A stretch of 64,000 nucleotides of DNA from Apostichopus japonicus. Taxonomy: Eukaryota > Echinodermata > Holothuroidea > Aspidochirotida > Stichopodidae. The notes beneath the pieces were generated by a model. The model was not told the DNA's origin, ran no database searches, and worked only from the letters and a program-made list of their open reading frames with translations. The position numbers and the translations under genes were made by a program. The stretch is from contig NC_092582.1 of assembly GCF_037975245.1 (NCBI RefSeq), positions 15,393,077-15,457,076 of the forward strand. Reading direction: 5' to 3'. Shown here piece after piece: positions 37,576 to 48,361 of the stretch (its first letter is position 1; each line of letters opens with the position of its first letter).

Positions 37576-37606
<31 letters not shown>
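37576..37606. repeat. (TA)n tract bordering a hammerhead-like motif
   Basis: Short TA array whose last bases run directly into the first stem of the hammerhead-like structure that follows. Confidence 0.9.
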
Positions 37607-37610
<4 letters not shown>

Positions 37611-37658
37611 GTTGTCTGATGATCGCTCAACGCGTGAAACTCTGAGTAACAACTACAC
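37603..37658 (+). ncRNA. Hammerhead ribozyme-like motif (candidate 2)
   Basis: All conserved core bases are present in order: CTGATGA (37616-37622), a short stem II, GAAA (37636-37639), a tiny stem III and then T47-A48 as the UH cleavage position. Stem II is CGC/GCG (37624-37626 with 37632-37634) but its closing position is a T-T mismatch. Stem III is CT/AG around three bases. Stem I pairs GTTGT (37611-37615) with ACAAC (37649-37653), then after a one-base bulge TGT with ACA. Predicted cleavage would follow A37648. The T-T closing pair may mean a decayed copy. Type I hammerheads with very short stem III are known from retrozymes, satellite DNA and Penelope-like elements. Confidence 0.5.
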
Positions 37659-38196
37659 TAGTGTTCCATTAGTCTCAACAAGTCTCAACCTATATATAAA
37701 TAGATATACATATACAAAGTTTTGTTTTAAAATACAAAGATTAGACTGGAAATTTACAATTATTCGTAGAGTATCTTAATCTTACCAAAACTAAACTATA
37801 TTTGTAATATTACCACAGTTGCGGTGTTGGATTCACTTGCACAAGCCATAAAACTGACTGACACGACTGGACCGTGTTCTTTATCAAGCCATAGGATGAT
37901 TTCAAAGGGACGACAAATACTATTCTTCGAAAGAAAAGCAGGGCGTTTTGAAAGCGGGATGGCTTTCAAAAGCAACGATTTTTGCTCTAAATGGACGGAC
38001 AGAACATGTTGGCTATGCAAGCTTAACCCTTAAAACGATTGTTATCCTCGTGTTTTTTTTTTTTTTTTTTTTTGGTGAATAATTTGACTAATGTGGTTGA
38101 TATTTAGATTAGAGGCTACCGTCACAATTTTTGACCTGGTGATAATAATGAAAGACCCAACAAAGTCTTTTATGGATCGGGAGCAGGGAAGGTTTA

Positions 38197-38284
38197 ATAT
38201 TAGAATTTTGTGGAACGACTTCATATATAAATATATATATATATATATATTTATATATGAAGTCGTTCCACAAAATTCTAATAT
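38197..38284. repeat. Perfect 88-bp palindrome, no spacer
   Basis: The left 44 bases are exactly the reverse complement of the right 44. The outer part of each arm is unique sequence (TTAGAATTTTGTGGAACGAC) and the inner part is TATAAATATATA. With no spacer and no mismatch it can form a cruciform or a hairpin transcript. It ends in a further short TA run. Perfect long palindromes are unstable, so it is either recent or an assembly fold-back. Confidence 0.9.
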
Positions 38285-38699
38285 ATATATATATGAATAA
38301 ATGAATAAGCATTGGAATGGAACTCACGACATCCTGTTTGTATGTATGTATGTATGTATTTTAGATCCTTTCAGGAACTCGCGAAGAAGCCTCATTGGCT
38401 TATCAAAGCCGCAAACTGACCGAAGTCAGTCTCTTAGATTTCATATCACACAGTTGCGCATAAATGCGAAGGGAACCTGCATTTTCACGAACAAAAGATA
38501 ACATTTCCTTTACATTTATCCTTTACAAAAAAACAATTTTTTTTCCACAGGATTTGCGAGCGAAGATGTGGGTAATTTACTGCTCACGAAGTACGCATAG
38601 AAAAGGCTATAGAGTGGCTGATGGAAGAAACTATGGACCGCGGAGCAGAAAATTATTTTAAAAAATCACTTCTTGAGTACCAACACAAAAGACAGTAAT

Positions 38700-39190
38700 T
38701 AAGTGGTGAATAAACGTTTAATGAACTAAAGAAATATTAAGAGAGAACCTTTAGGTATACTTACTCTGAGAAGGACAAGGTCCCCAGAGGTACCCAGATA
38801 TATAATACAATTGAGATATGGATGAACGTCTAATAAACTCATGAATATTGAGAGAGATTCAATTTGGTATAATTACAATGAGAAGGACAATTAAGGTAGC
38901 GAACGATTCATGAATTACCAATAAACACATGAATCATGAGAGTGAAGAAACATAGAAGATGGAATAAACTTCTATATTGAGAGATAAAACATTTAGTAGC
39001 TTTTACCCTTATAAGGACAAAGTAGTGATGGATGATTGACCAACGAAAACAGAGATCAGAAAGGAGTCTCACGAAACATTGAAGATCATTGAGTAGTAGA
39101 TGCAAGTTTAATGAACTTAATTATGAAAATTAGGTAATTAAGTAATTTGATACATTTACAAAGAAAAACAAGGATGTAAATGGGAGAGAT
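38700..39190. repeat. Degenerate minisatellite, 110-130-bp unit, about four copies
   Basis: Recurring blocks in the same order: an AATAAAC/TAATAAACT block, ATGAAT or TGAATATTGAGAG, then a TGGTATAATTAC-like block and finally a (AGA)AGGACAA block, which appears at 38769, 38881 and 39013. The copies are quite diverged. No coding. Confidence 0.5.
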
Positions 39191-40600
39191 TGAGTGGAGA
39201 GAATCGTTTGCTTACTTCTGCTTTGACGGACAGAATGTAATGTTTCGATATGTTGCCATCTTCTAGATTTGACAGAAATTGTTAACAATTCCAAAATGGT
39301 AATATGTATACTGTTATTATTTTTTTTTCGTTGTTTTTTATCTGCTGCGAAGTGTTACGTTCTATATTATACGAAGATAAACGTTACTGAATCCAATATA
39401 ATAAATAAAGGAAAATAAAAAAATAACATGCTACGAATCATAAAGCTGGTTTCCTTATTCTTTTCCACTCGTCTGTCACCTCTGATGTGTTTTGTTTCCC
39501 CCTAAATTTCAAAATCCAAGTGACCGGTTGCAAAGGCAGCTCATATACGCTAATTCAATCGCAGATTGTCATCATAGGGCAAGAAAAGGGGGCTCCTGTA
39601 GAATAAGTAGGAGCCAAAACAGGTTATGATGAGAAATACAGATGGTATTAAAGATCACTCTCTCCACATCTCTCTCTGAGTTGAATCTATACTCAAAGTC
39701 CGACTATTAGCAACATACTTTAAAATAATTATAACTTGCAATTAGTTACTTTTGAAACGTTTTGAAACAGAAGAGAGAGAGAAAGAAAGGGGGGGGGAAA
39801 TAAATATGCTGATATTAATCTTCCCTAATTTATTTACACAGGACAAAGCAGTATTAATACATGTATACCCGTACTTTAGCAGAGCTTAAAGAAAAAAAGA
39901 TAAACGAGATTACATCAACTCGTCAGCATATAGCGATATACGCGGCGTTTCATTTACATAAAGAAAGGTGAGATTGGCTTTCCGAGCGATATCTTCCAAG
40001 ATCAGATAAGCTTCTCAAATGTGGTAAACGGTAGCCATCAGATGATAGAGAAAACACTCACCAAAAAAATAAATAAATAAATAAATACAAAAAAAAATAT
40101 TGGTTATGCGATGTGAGGTTAAGTGCATGCCTGTTTTAATACAAGACGAGATACGGGTATATATATATATATATTACTTTGTGCTGAATAAAAATATTAT
40201 ATTAAATAGTATTTATTTATCTTGGGTGGACAAAGGCGACCACTGACTCCTCTTCAATCAGTTGTAGCAAGAGAAGATATAACTGCAGCTGTTCCCTAAC
40301 AATTATCTTCGATCTCCCTTTGATTCTTCCTTTATTTATTATACTGCTCAATTCGCGTTGGCGTATACCATGCATGCATGTGCATACACGTGCACACTCT
40401 ATATATAAACAATGCATGCTACCATTTGGGTCTAATTTGTATCTTTATCGTTCAATTAATACAGCATTAAATATTTCCATATGTCATCAGTCATTGCCCA
40501 CTATATACGTTGATATCTATATTTGTATACATCAAGTGTTATTCTTTGTTTGCAAAACAACGGTTAGGCCTAAGTAAGATATACCGTTGTGTATTATTAT

Positions 40601-40604
<4 letters not shown>
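39191..40604. other. Intergenic; no gene seen
   Basis: AT-rich DNA with purine runs near 39770-39800 and 40060-40100. The interval 39500-39600 looks non-repetitive. No exon recognised. Confidence 0.4.
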
Positions 40605-40670
<66 letters not shown>

Positions 40671-40673
40671 TTA

Positions 40674-40726
<53 letters not shown>

Positions 40727-40835
40727 CATATATATGTATATATGTATACATATACATATATATATATATGTGTATAGATATATATATTTATATACATATA
40801 CATATATATATATATATATAGACACACACACACAC

Positions 40836-40878
<43 letters not shown>

Positions 40879-40880
40879 TA
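40605..40880. repeat. (TA)n block with CA/GTA variants
   Basis: Nearly 280 bases of TA units with embedded CACACA (40822-40834) and GTATACA variants. Confidence 0.95.
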
Positions 40881-42814
40881 GTATCGTTTTTAAGGGTTAA
40901 GCTTCCATCATAGCAAAACACGTTCTGTCCATCCATTTACGCAAACAAAACAAAAAACGTTGCTATTGAAAAGCAATAACATCCCTTTTGTTTTCTTTTC
41001 CAACTTAAGCCAATTTCATGTTTGGTTGACGATGAATGGGCGAATCATTTATTCATATAAGTCCTGTTTCGTTTTTTTTTTCCCACTAAAGTTCTCCAAA
41101 CCTGTACGCCTGTATTTGCAGTTAAAGTGGCACGCGTTGTGTGCAATTGGAGTCATATGCGTATAGTTTATGGAGCGCTGTCCTAATCGCACGCCGTTTA
41201 ATGGGTTTTGGGGGATCTTGAAATAATGGCGTAACTGAGTATAAAGGGGACTGAGCCGAATCTATACATCGCCGTAGGAAAGGACAAATAATACTAATAA
41301 TAAAAAAGCAAACATGTTCCGAAAAGATTATGAAAGGCCGTAAACAGATGCAACAAAACGTCCAGCGAACGGTTGTCAAGGCGATACGGTTCCTTTTCTG
41401 TTTTTTTTTTCATCATTTATTTTTATATATTTTTTTTTGTGGTTTAAACCCTATACTTTGTTTGAATTAGCTAGGCCTATTTCCATTATAGGATGGTCTA
41501 GGATCACCTCACGTTTGTTTTCTATGCATGCATGTGTCCTAATAGTTTTATTGAAACTATATATAAGTTGCAGCCATGATTAAAACATTGTAGTATTAAT
41601 TTAAATATCAAAACTAAAGAAAAACACCGATATATAATTTAAACATTTTCTCCAGATACGCAAAATGTAGTCCTTAGGCCAATCAGAACTGTGCAAATGA
41701 ATTGATAATTCTTGTGGTTTCCTTAACATTTTTAGGTCAAACACACTCATATTATATAAGCCTTTTTTTTTGGGGGGGGGGGGGGCTGATCCAGGATTTT
41801 ATAAATAAAGAAAATAAAGAAAGAAATAATGTTAAGGTTCACTTCAGGTTCACATTGTGATTTTTAACTTAAAAATACAAATTTAAAACTTCAAGCAATA
41901 ATGATTTTTTTTTCGTGCAATGTCTAGACAAATACCCATATCCAGCATTCTGCAGGGATATGTCATTTATAGCTGTTAAGAGTGGGATGGAGAGGGTAGG
42001 GGTGTGTGGGGGGGGGCTATTGTTCATCGTTTATTTTTTTAGATCATATAGTTCAGATATGAAGATTAGATGTATGAATTTTCATTCAAGAGTTTTGAAA
42101 TGGCGTTTATAGTATAACAGATTGTCATGGCGCCCGTAGGTCATCTTCAAATGTTTTATCCCTGTTTTTTGCAACCCTTAATTAATCCTACATAACGCTT
42201 ATTACACGTCATTATATACTCTCTATAATGAAATTTAATTTATGACCCTGCGCTTTCGTGACTTGAAATTCATAGCTCTATATTCTTGTCTTTAAAAACT
42301 ATTAAAATAATAATAATAATAATAAAAATACGTTTTAAAATTGTTGAATCGATTTTCAATATATGTGATAGACAGTTATTTAAACGTGTGCAAAGGCCTT
42401 TTAATTGATCAACTAAAGAGTGAATGGCAGGTATAATGAACTAATTAAATTGGTATTATATGAAACAGAGTCCATTTAACCCTTCCCTCTCTCTTTTTTT
42501 GTTTGTTTGTTATAATATCAATTTTGTGGCGACGGCGCTCAGAAGACTGTAACTGTATTACTCTTATATACGACAAATTAAATATTAACGTACCAGAAGA
42601 TCAATAACTTTCACCGGTTCGAAAGAATGATTCCACTAGCATACATTTTGGACTATAATTGAACCTTAGTTTTATAACAATTATAAGCTTTTCAAACTTA
42701 TTCAAGCGAAATAATTGTGTTTTTTTTTTGTATGTCGAGCAACCAATTTGTCCCTATCCGATATCATGTATACGGAGATGTATAGGCGTCTATGGCGCGC
42801 CTAATGTGCCATAA
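40881..42814. other. Intergenic; no gene seen
   Basis: No exon recognised. Contains a T9G14 run at 41764-41786 and generally AT-rich sequence. Confidence 0.4.
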
Positions 42815-43120
42815 GTCCTGAAATCGACATGTGTCGAATTAGATTGACATATGTAAGTTTGTCGTGCTCTGATTGGATGAAATCGACGCCTATAGTGACC
42901 CAAGAGTTATAAAATCGACATATCTCAAAGTAAATTAAAATATGTCGGTTTCTCGTACTCTTATTGGGCGACCAATGTCACATGTTGTTTTCCATCGCTC
43001 TGATTGGAAGAAATCGACAATTGTCAAATTAAATTGACACTGTCGGTTTCTCGTGCCCACATTGTACGACCAGTGTCACATGCTGTTTTCCATCGCTCTG
43101 ATTGGAAGAGAACAAACTAA
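42815..43120. repeat. Diverged repeat with CGACA dyads and CCAAT-type boxes
   Basis: Three imperfect copies of about 100 bp. Each begins AAATCGACA, has a TGTCGGTTT- or TGTAAGTTTGTCG-like dyad partner about 20-25 bases later, then TCGTRCTC and an ATTGG box. Copies two and three continue with GACCARTGTCACATG, TGTTTTCCATCGCTCTGATTGG. ATTGG (inverted CCAAT) recurs at about 42872, 42963, 43003 and 43099. The repeated dyad plus box layout could be a minisatellite derived from a mobile element or a repeated regulatory unit. Confidence 0.6.
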
Positions 43121-43852
43121 ACGATTTGCACTGCTAGGTTTTATCGGTGAACTTGTTATTTGCTCTGTGGTATAATGTACGGTATGTGTACGGTACATAA
43201 CGTAAAAGAAAGGTTTATTGTTATGACTCAAGTTAACTTAAAAAAAAAAAAAAAGTTTAGGGCCTATACCGTGTTGTAAGGTTATGCTAAGATAACTTAG
43301 AACACAGAAAACGAAGTAAACTGAACGAAATTCTGGCCATGGACTATAATGGTCAAATTGACTATAATGGTCAATCTATGTGAGAACTAAATGGAACGTA
43401 TGTTAAGAACATATACCGCATACAGACAAAATCAAAACAAAAATGATCGACAACGTATATCAATAAAATTTAGAGAACTTAAAGGAGTTTTGGCGTCATG
43501 GTCAAAATCAAATAAATTAATTAATCACTTATAATCAGTGTCCTGATTCTTCATATATGCAAATTCATCTAGGCGCATGTGTACATCTAAATGAACAAAG
43601 ACGGAACCATTCGTTCTTCCGTGTTATATATACGAAGGCGCTATATAATAGTGTTTCTTCAACGTTGGAATAATGACTGAAGATCCAAAGTATATATGCA
43701 AATTAGATTAGACATTAGTACATATGCTAGCCAAAAAAAAAAAAAAAACCCGTACGTTATCATGTGATGTGTAGTGCATACGGCGCGAGTCACGGTATAA
43801 TACGTTTACAATTATACTCCGTTGTATCAGGTTTTCAACCCGTAAGGCGTTC
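43121..43852. other. Intergenic; no gene seen
   Basis: AT-rich DNA with A-runs at 43240-43253 and 43733-43748. No exon recognised. Confidence 0.4.

Positions 43853-43946
<94 letters not shown>
43853..43946. repeat. (TA)n tail of the ribozyme-bearing SINE
   Basis: About 45 TA units. Read on the minus strand they directly follow the element body (TTGATTTAC then TA), the position a simple-repeat tail occupies in many SINEs. Confidence 0.8.
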
Positions 43947-43949
<3 letters not shown>

Positions 43950-43983
43950 AATCAATAAAGAATAACACACCAGAAAAATTCCA

Positions 43984-44026
43984 CTTCACGACCGGTTTCG
44001 TTCTTTTGGGACTCATCAGGCGAAAG
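43984..44026 (-). ncRNA. Type I hammerhead ribozyme (candidate 1)
   Basis: Minus-strand core: CTGATGA (44019-44013), stem II GTCC with GAAC across a CAAAA loop (G-C, T-A and C-G pairs, one C-A mismatch), then GAAAC (43999-43995). Stem III is the self-complementary CCGG, followed by the TC cleavage dinucleotide, so cleavage is predicted between 43990 and 43989. Stem I pairs TTTCGC (44025-44020) with GTGAAG (43989-43984) in six consecutive pairs, two of them wobbles. Every invariant core base is present. A palindromic stem III of this size is typical of hammerheads thought to act as dimers or in circular and tandem transcripts. Confidence 0.75.
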
Positions 44027-44028
44027 TA

Positions 44029-44090
44029 GGAATCGAACCCCGGATCTTTGTGTCCCGAATCGAAGTCCGTACCACTCGACCACAGTGATT
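44029..44090 (-). other. tRNA-like Pol III promoter region (A and B boxes)
   Basis: The minus strand has an A box TGGTCGAGTGG (44082-44072) fitting the TRGYNNARNNG consensus at every position and a B box GGTTCGATTCC (44039-44029) fitting GGTTCGANTCC at every position, at tRNA-like spacing. The acceptor and T stems do not pair fully, so it is a tRNA relic serving as a promoter, not a tRNA gene. The B box ends two bases before the hammerhead. Confidence 0.7.
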
Positions 44091-44149
44091 CTACTGGTGT
44101 GCTAAAGCGTATAAATTGGCTTTGAATGACTGTCATTAAGGGCGTATTT

Positions 44150-44292
44150 CCCAGAAGTTTATTCAAATATGTTATGGATTTCCCATATAACTGCAGCCGT
44201 ACGTATTTGTTAGCTCGGTACCATTTTGTAACGATTTACAAATAAAAATGGAAATAAAAGATTAGAATGGATGAATATTTATATATATAAAT

Positions 44293-44327
<35 letters not shown>

Positions 44328-44351
44328 AATAAATATATATATATATATATG

Positions 44352-44393
<42 letters not shown>

Positions 44394-44515
44394 TCCATTC
44401 TAGTCTTTTATATTCATTTTCATTTGTAAATCGTTACAAAATGGTACCGAGCTAACAAATACGTACGGCTGCAGTTATATGGAAAATCCATAACATATTT
44501 TAATAAGCTTCTGGG
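44150..44515. repeat. 366-bp inverted repeat with (TA)n loop
   Basis: Arms of about 130 bp (44150-44280 and 44385-44515) are reverse complements with only a handful of mismatches. Both contain GCAGCCGTACGTATTTG, TTAGCTCGGTACC and TTGTAACGATTTACAAAT. The 105-bp centre is TA/TAAA repeat. It starts about 50 bases from the ribozyme-bearing SINE. Possible origins are two head-to-head copies of a TA-tailed element, or a foldback element. Confidence 0.85.
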
Positions 44516-45219
44516 ATTTTATTTCTCTTAACCTTTCAATATTAAGAGCAACACTTCAAAGAAAGTTCCCTCTTATATCTATAAAGTTTTGATTCAACTT
44601 AAACGATCAGGTTGGCTCAAGTTTTATTAAACAGAAATAATACCACAATATTTCAACTAAGGCTTTCTTCTCCTCTTGTTTTGTGTTTTGTGTTTGTTTT
44701 TTGTTTGTAAAGTTCAGAGGTCCGTTTGGAGCATTTGGAAGCCAACTATAAAATCTTTAATATACAGCATTTCACAAAAGTTAAAAGAGCGGCAAACAAA
44801 CCCATTGTCACTCTGGTCAGTATAAGGATCAGTATATACTTGTAATGAAAAACTCAACCGAAACACCAAACAATATTTTTTGTGAATGTCTTTTGTTCCG
44901 ATACACATACATTAAATGCGACTTGAGCAAGTCTAAAATATGAAACTTGCATGGATCCACACAATATGTTTGAACTTTCTTAAAGGTCACCTGATTATTT
45001 ACAATTTACAGAAATGAGTTTTTGTGAGTTGCTGAATATATGGATAACTTTAGACAGACTTGATATATGTTATTGTCAACACAGAAAAGAGAGAGAGAGG
45101 AAAAAACACAAAAACAATGATTACTAATAATTTGTCTACAAATGTTTTTGTTTATAAGGTTAACCTTTCAAATATGCTAAATCTCTGGAATGTTCCTTCA
45201 AGGTTATATACATAGTTGA

Positions 45220-45263
45220 TGACGTCAGCTCTTCGGTGCGGGGATTAATGTGATAATGCTAAT
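45220..45263. promoter_or_regulatory. CRE palindrome plus paired Otx-type sites
   Basis: TGACGTCA at 45220-45227 is followed within 20 bases by GGATTA and its inverted partner TAATCC, separated by about 12 bases. GGATTA is the motif of K50 homeodomain proteins such as Otx. The arrangement resembles a compact enhancer core, but binding sites this short are common by chance. Confidence 0.25.
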
Positions 45264-45350
45264 CCATCGTATACACTTGCCAGATAATCCTCACTGGCAT
45301 CTCGGGAATTTTACTGGCACCCCCATATGCAAATATGTTTCTTTGTTCCA

Positions 45351-45381
45351 CCAGGGAGTTGTTTCCATAACAACTCCCTGG
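45351..45381. repeat. Perfect 13-bp hairpin
   Basis: CCAGGGAGTTGTT (45351-45363) and AACAACTCCCTGG (45369-45381) are exact reverse complements around a five-base loop. It lies outside simple repeats. It could be a MITE core, a transcription terminator-like hairpin or a small-RNA precursor stem. Confidence 0.8.
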
Positions 45382-47076
45382 TTCCACAATAGCCGTCTGT
45401 TGTTACTTGTTGTATGAGTTGGGCAGCAGTTTACAGCATATAGACTATGTTGTGTGATGGAGCCACAGAAGGTATAAGTTCTTTTCGGAGTATACATGGT
45501 AAGTTGAACAGGTGATACCATAGCCATGTTTGTGTCAGTATCATGTTAGTTCGTAACGTTTTTTACCAGGCTAATTTACGTTTCAAGTTAAAAAAAACGT
45601 GTTCATGCATGCTAGCAAAACTCTTAGTCGATTTTTAGGGAAGACAAAATTATTATTATTATTATTTTTTAATCATATAAACTAAGTTTTTTTCATTATG
45701 ATATTTGTTTGCATAGAGGGGCCCTCTGGCAGGGGTCGGGGCACCGAAGCAAAAATAGAAATACTACTATCACTAAATTTTCAAGTCATCCTTTTAGGGT
45801 GTTTTCTCAGTCATAATTTTTTTTTAAATTGATTTTGTTTTAATTTAAAATTTAGGAACAAAGTTTTCTTTTTCCATATTAACATGAACCAGCCTCCCTT
45901 TTTTTCACTATTTTCCGCGTTTTCTCGTAAAGGCTTTATTTTCTTTAAGACTCATTTGAAATCCATTAAACACCCATACACAAAAGGGCACAAAATCAAT
46001 TCTTTTTATTTTTCTGATTTTCTGCCACACAAACGTCTGATTTCAAACTTAAAAATAAAAGAGCTTCATTCTTTTCTTAGTCTTGAAATGGTCCTATTTT
46101 TCTATCATTTTTTTTTTTTTTATATTTAACTATTGCTCATAAAACTTCATTTTCTATAAAGAGCGTTGGATTCGACTTAATGAAAAAGGTCTCTCGCAAA
46201 GTACATAACATGAATAATCAAAGTTATGAAGTTGTCTAACCAGAAAAACTTACCATCATATACAAGCTTTAAGGTAGTCTCTTTCACAAGTTCAACCCAT
46301 CTTTGCGACCTTTTTTTTCTTCTTCAAATATGAACAAGAGCAATACCTTTCAAAAGTGATGGTTTTATTCCAAGTCGTTTTTTTTTTGCTTCAAGATATT
46401 TTTGTTTTATTAAAAAAAAAAAAACTTTACGAACAAAGTTAAAATGAATCAGTCTTGTTTTGTGGTATCCTCTTCTTCATATTATTATTCCCCCCCCCCT
46501 TTGTTCTCATATACCACAGGTTTCTTTTTTTGAAGATTCTTGTTGATTGTTAAGTAAAATCCTTTAAATCACACACACACACCCAATCACAAGCAGAATC
46601 GATTCCTATAAGTATTTTATTTCTCCATATCTTTTTCTTTCAACACTTGTACAATACATATCATCATCCCATTGTGTGTTCTGTATAGCTGCAGCTCTTT
46701 TTACGATTGTAATTTTCATTAACAGTTCAAACTTGGGTGTGTATATGTGTGTGTTATATGATTTTAATAAAAATTTATTACATTTCGGTTACCGTTTATT
46801 AAGCAGAAATATGAAAAAAAAATATATAAAAAAAATCCAACTATATCATTAGAATCGAACATTTGAAAGACATTCAGTTAACAATTGTTATCATTTAAAT
46901 GTAAATATTTTTTAATAATGACAAGAACCCAACATTCATGATATTCTTTTAGGCTAGCTCAATTGGAAAAGGTCTTTTGTCCAAAGTGCAGGAGAACTAA
47001 AAAAAAAAAACGTGGTGTTTAATGAATCGGGCTGGAACTTTACAATTAGAGCTCAAACAAGAAAGTTCAACATATT

Positions 47077-47114
<38 letters not shown>

Positions 47115-47956
47115 TACATAAATATTGTAAGTGACATGATATTTGGAGCCTTTTGATGGATAACATATACAGTCTGTGGACATATCTTTGAGTGGGGTAT
47201 TGTGTCTACGTATTATTGATTTTATTGTACAAGACTATAAAACAAGATATATATTTTGAGATTTGTTATCAAATAAATAAATAACAATGAGAACAATATT
47301 TTAGTTGAGTCTCAAACGCACTTGTTTAAGTCAAAACCTGCAATAATATGAAGAGGGAAAAAAACATTAAACATAGTTCGATATAAAGATGAGACACAGA
47401 AGGGATTCGACATGAAGCTCAGTTGAGCTATATAAAGCATGAGCCCTTCCTTACATTAATTGAAAAAAAAGCAAAAACAAAAGAGACAGTATGAATAAAA
47501 AGAGAGAGAGAGAGAGAGAGTAAGAGAAATGGAGGTGGAGAGAGAAGAGCAACTTGGAGATTGTACATTGGTATTAATTAAGCATGCAGCGTTTGAAGTA
47601 TGCATATTCATGAAGTTGTAAGTAAAGTTTACAGATATCAAATTGATTTTCATAGCCTACATTTCAAACCACTGACAACAGATAGAACTGGAAAAAAAAA
47701 ATGATATTTTATATGGCTGAAAATGTATACACCGAAAATATATTTCAAAAGGAGCTATACTGTAATGTTGTTATCAATTTTTTTGGACAAGTTTATTTTT
47801 CATTATTTTCTTGAGAAACATTACATCTGGCAACAACATAGTTATTGACGTCATGGTGTCATCACAATGACGATGTTGTCATGATAACGTAACCAGCTGA
47901 TTCAAAACTTATATCTGAATAATATGCAACCAGAGCATTTCTTTTGATTTAGGAGT

Positions 47957-48361
47957 GAATGAATGAATGGATGGATGGATGGATAGGATGGACGGATGGA
48001 TGGATGGATAGGATGGATGGATGGATGGATGGATGGAGGAATGGATGGATGAATAGATGAATGGATGGATGAATGGATGGGATTTATGGATGGATGGATG
48101 GATAGGATTGATGAATGGATGAACGAATGAATGGATGGACGGACGGACGGACGGACGGACGGACGGACGGACGGACGGACGGACGGACGGACGGACGGAC
48201 GGACGGATGGACGGATGGACGGATGGACGGATGGACGGACGGACGGATGGACGGATGGACGGATGGACGGATGGACGGATGGACGAATGGACGAATGGAC
48301 GGATGGACGGATGGACGGATGGACGGATGGACGGATGGACGGATGGACGGATGGACGGATC
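47957..48361. repeat. (GGAT/GGAC)n tetranucleotide array
   Basis: Four-base units with block structure: GGAT units with ATAG/GAAT interruptions (47957-48130), a homogeneous GGAC block (about 48136-48205), then alternating GGAT-GGAC units to 48361. The open frames (Asp-Gly-Arg-Thr or Arg-Pro-Ser-Val repeats) are repeat by-products. Confidence 0.97.

Larger units (their letters stand above)
43947..44101 (-). mobile_element. tRNA-derived retroelement carrying a hammerhead ribozyme
   Basis: In minus-strand order: CACACCAG (44101-44094), tRNA-like region with A and B boxes, hammerhead ribozyme, then the complement CTGGTGTG (43973-43966), TTGATTTAC and a (TA)n tail. The complementary ends are extended by CACT/AGTG pairings next to the tRNA-like and ribozyme parts, so the transcript could close into one long stem. 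An internal Pol III promoter followed by a short body and simple-repeat tail is SINE-like. A type I hammerhead inside a small retroelement is retrozyme- or Penelope-like. I know of no family that combines them in this order, but I cannot search. No protein is encoded. Confidence 0.65.
44516..47956. other. Intergenic; no gene seen
   Basis: Non-repetitive part at 45180-45540 contains a CRE palindrome (45220-45227), paired GGATTA/TAATCC motifs (45241-45263) and a 13-bp hairpin. The remainder is T-rich with long T runs (45880-46440), purine runs (47500-47520) and a TA array at 47082-47108. No exon recognised. Confidence 0.4.

Noticed and set aside
40603-40936. Ile/Tyr-repeat open frames over TA blocks here and at other TA tracts
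   Set aside because: Pure dinucleotide repeats; no coding evidence.
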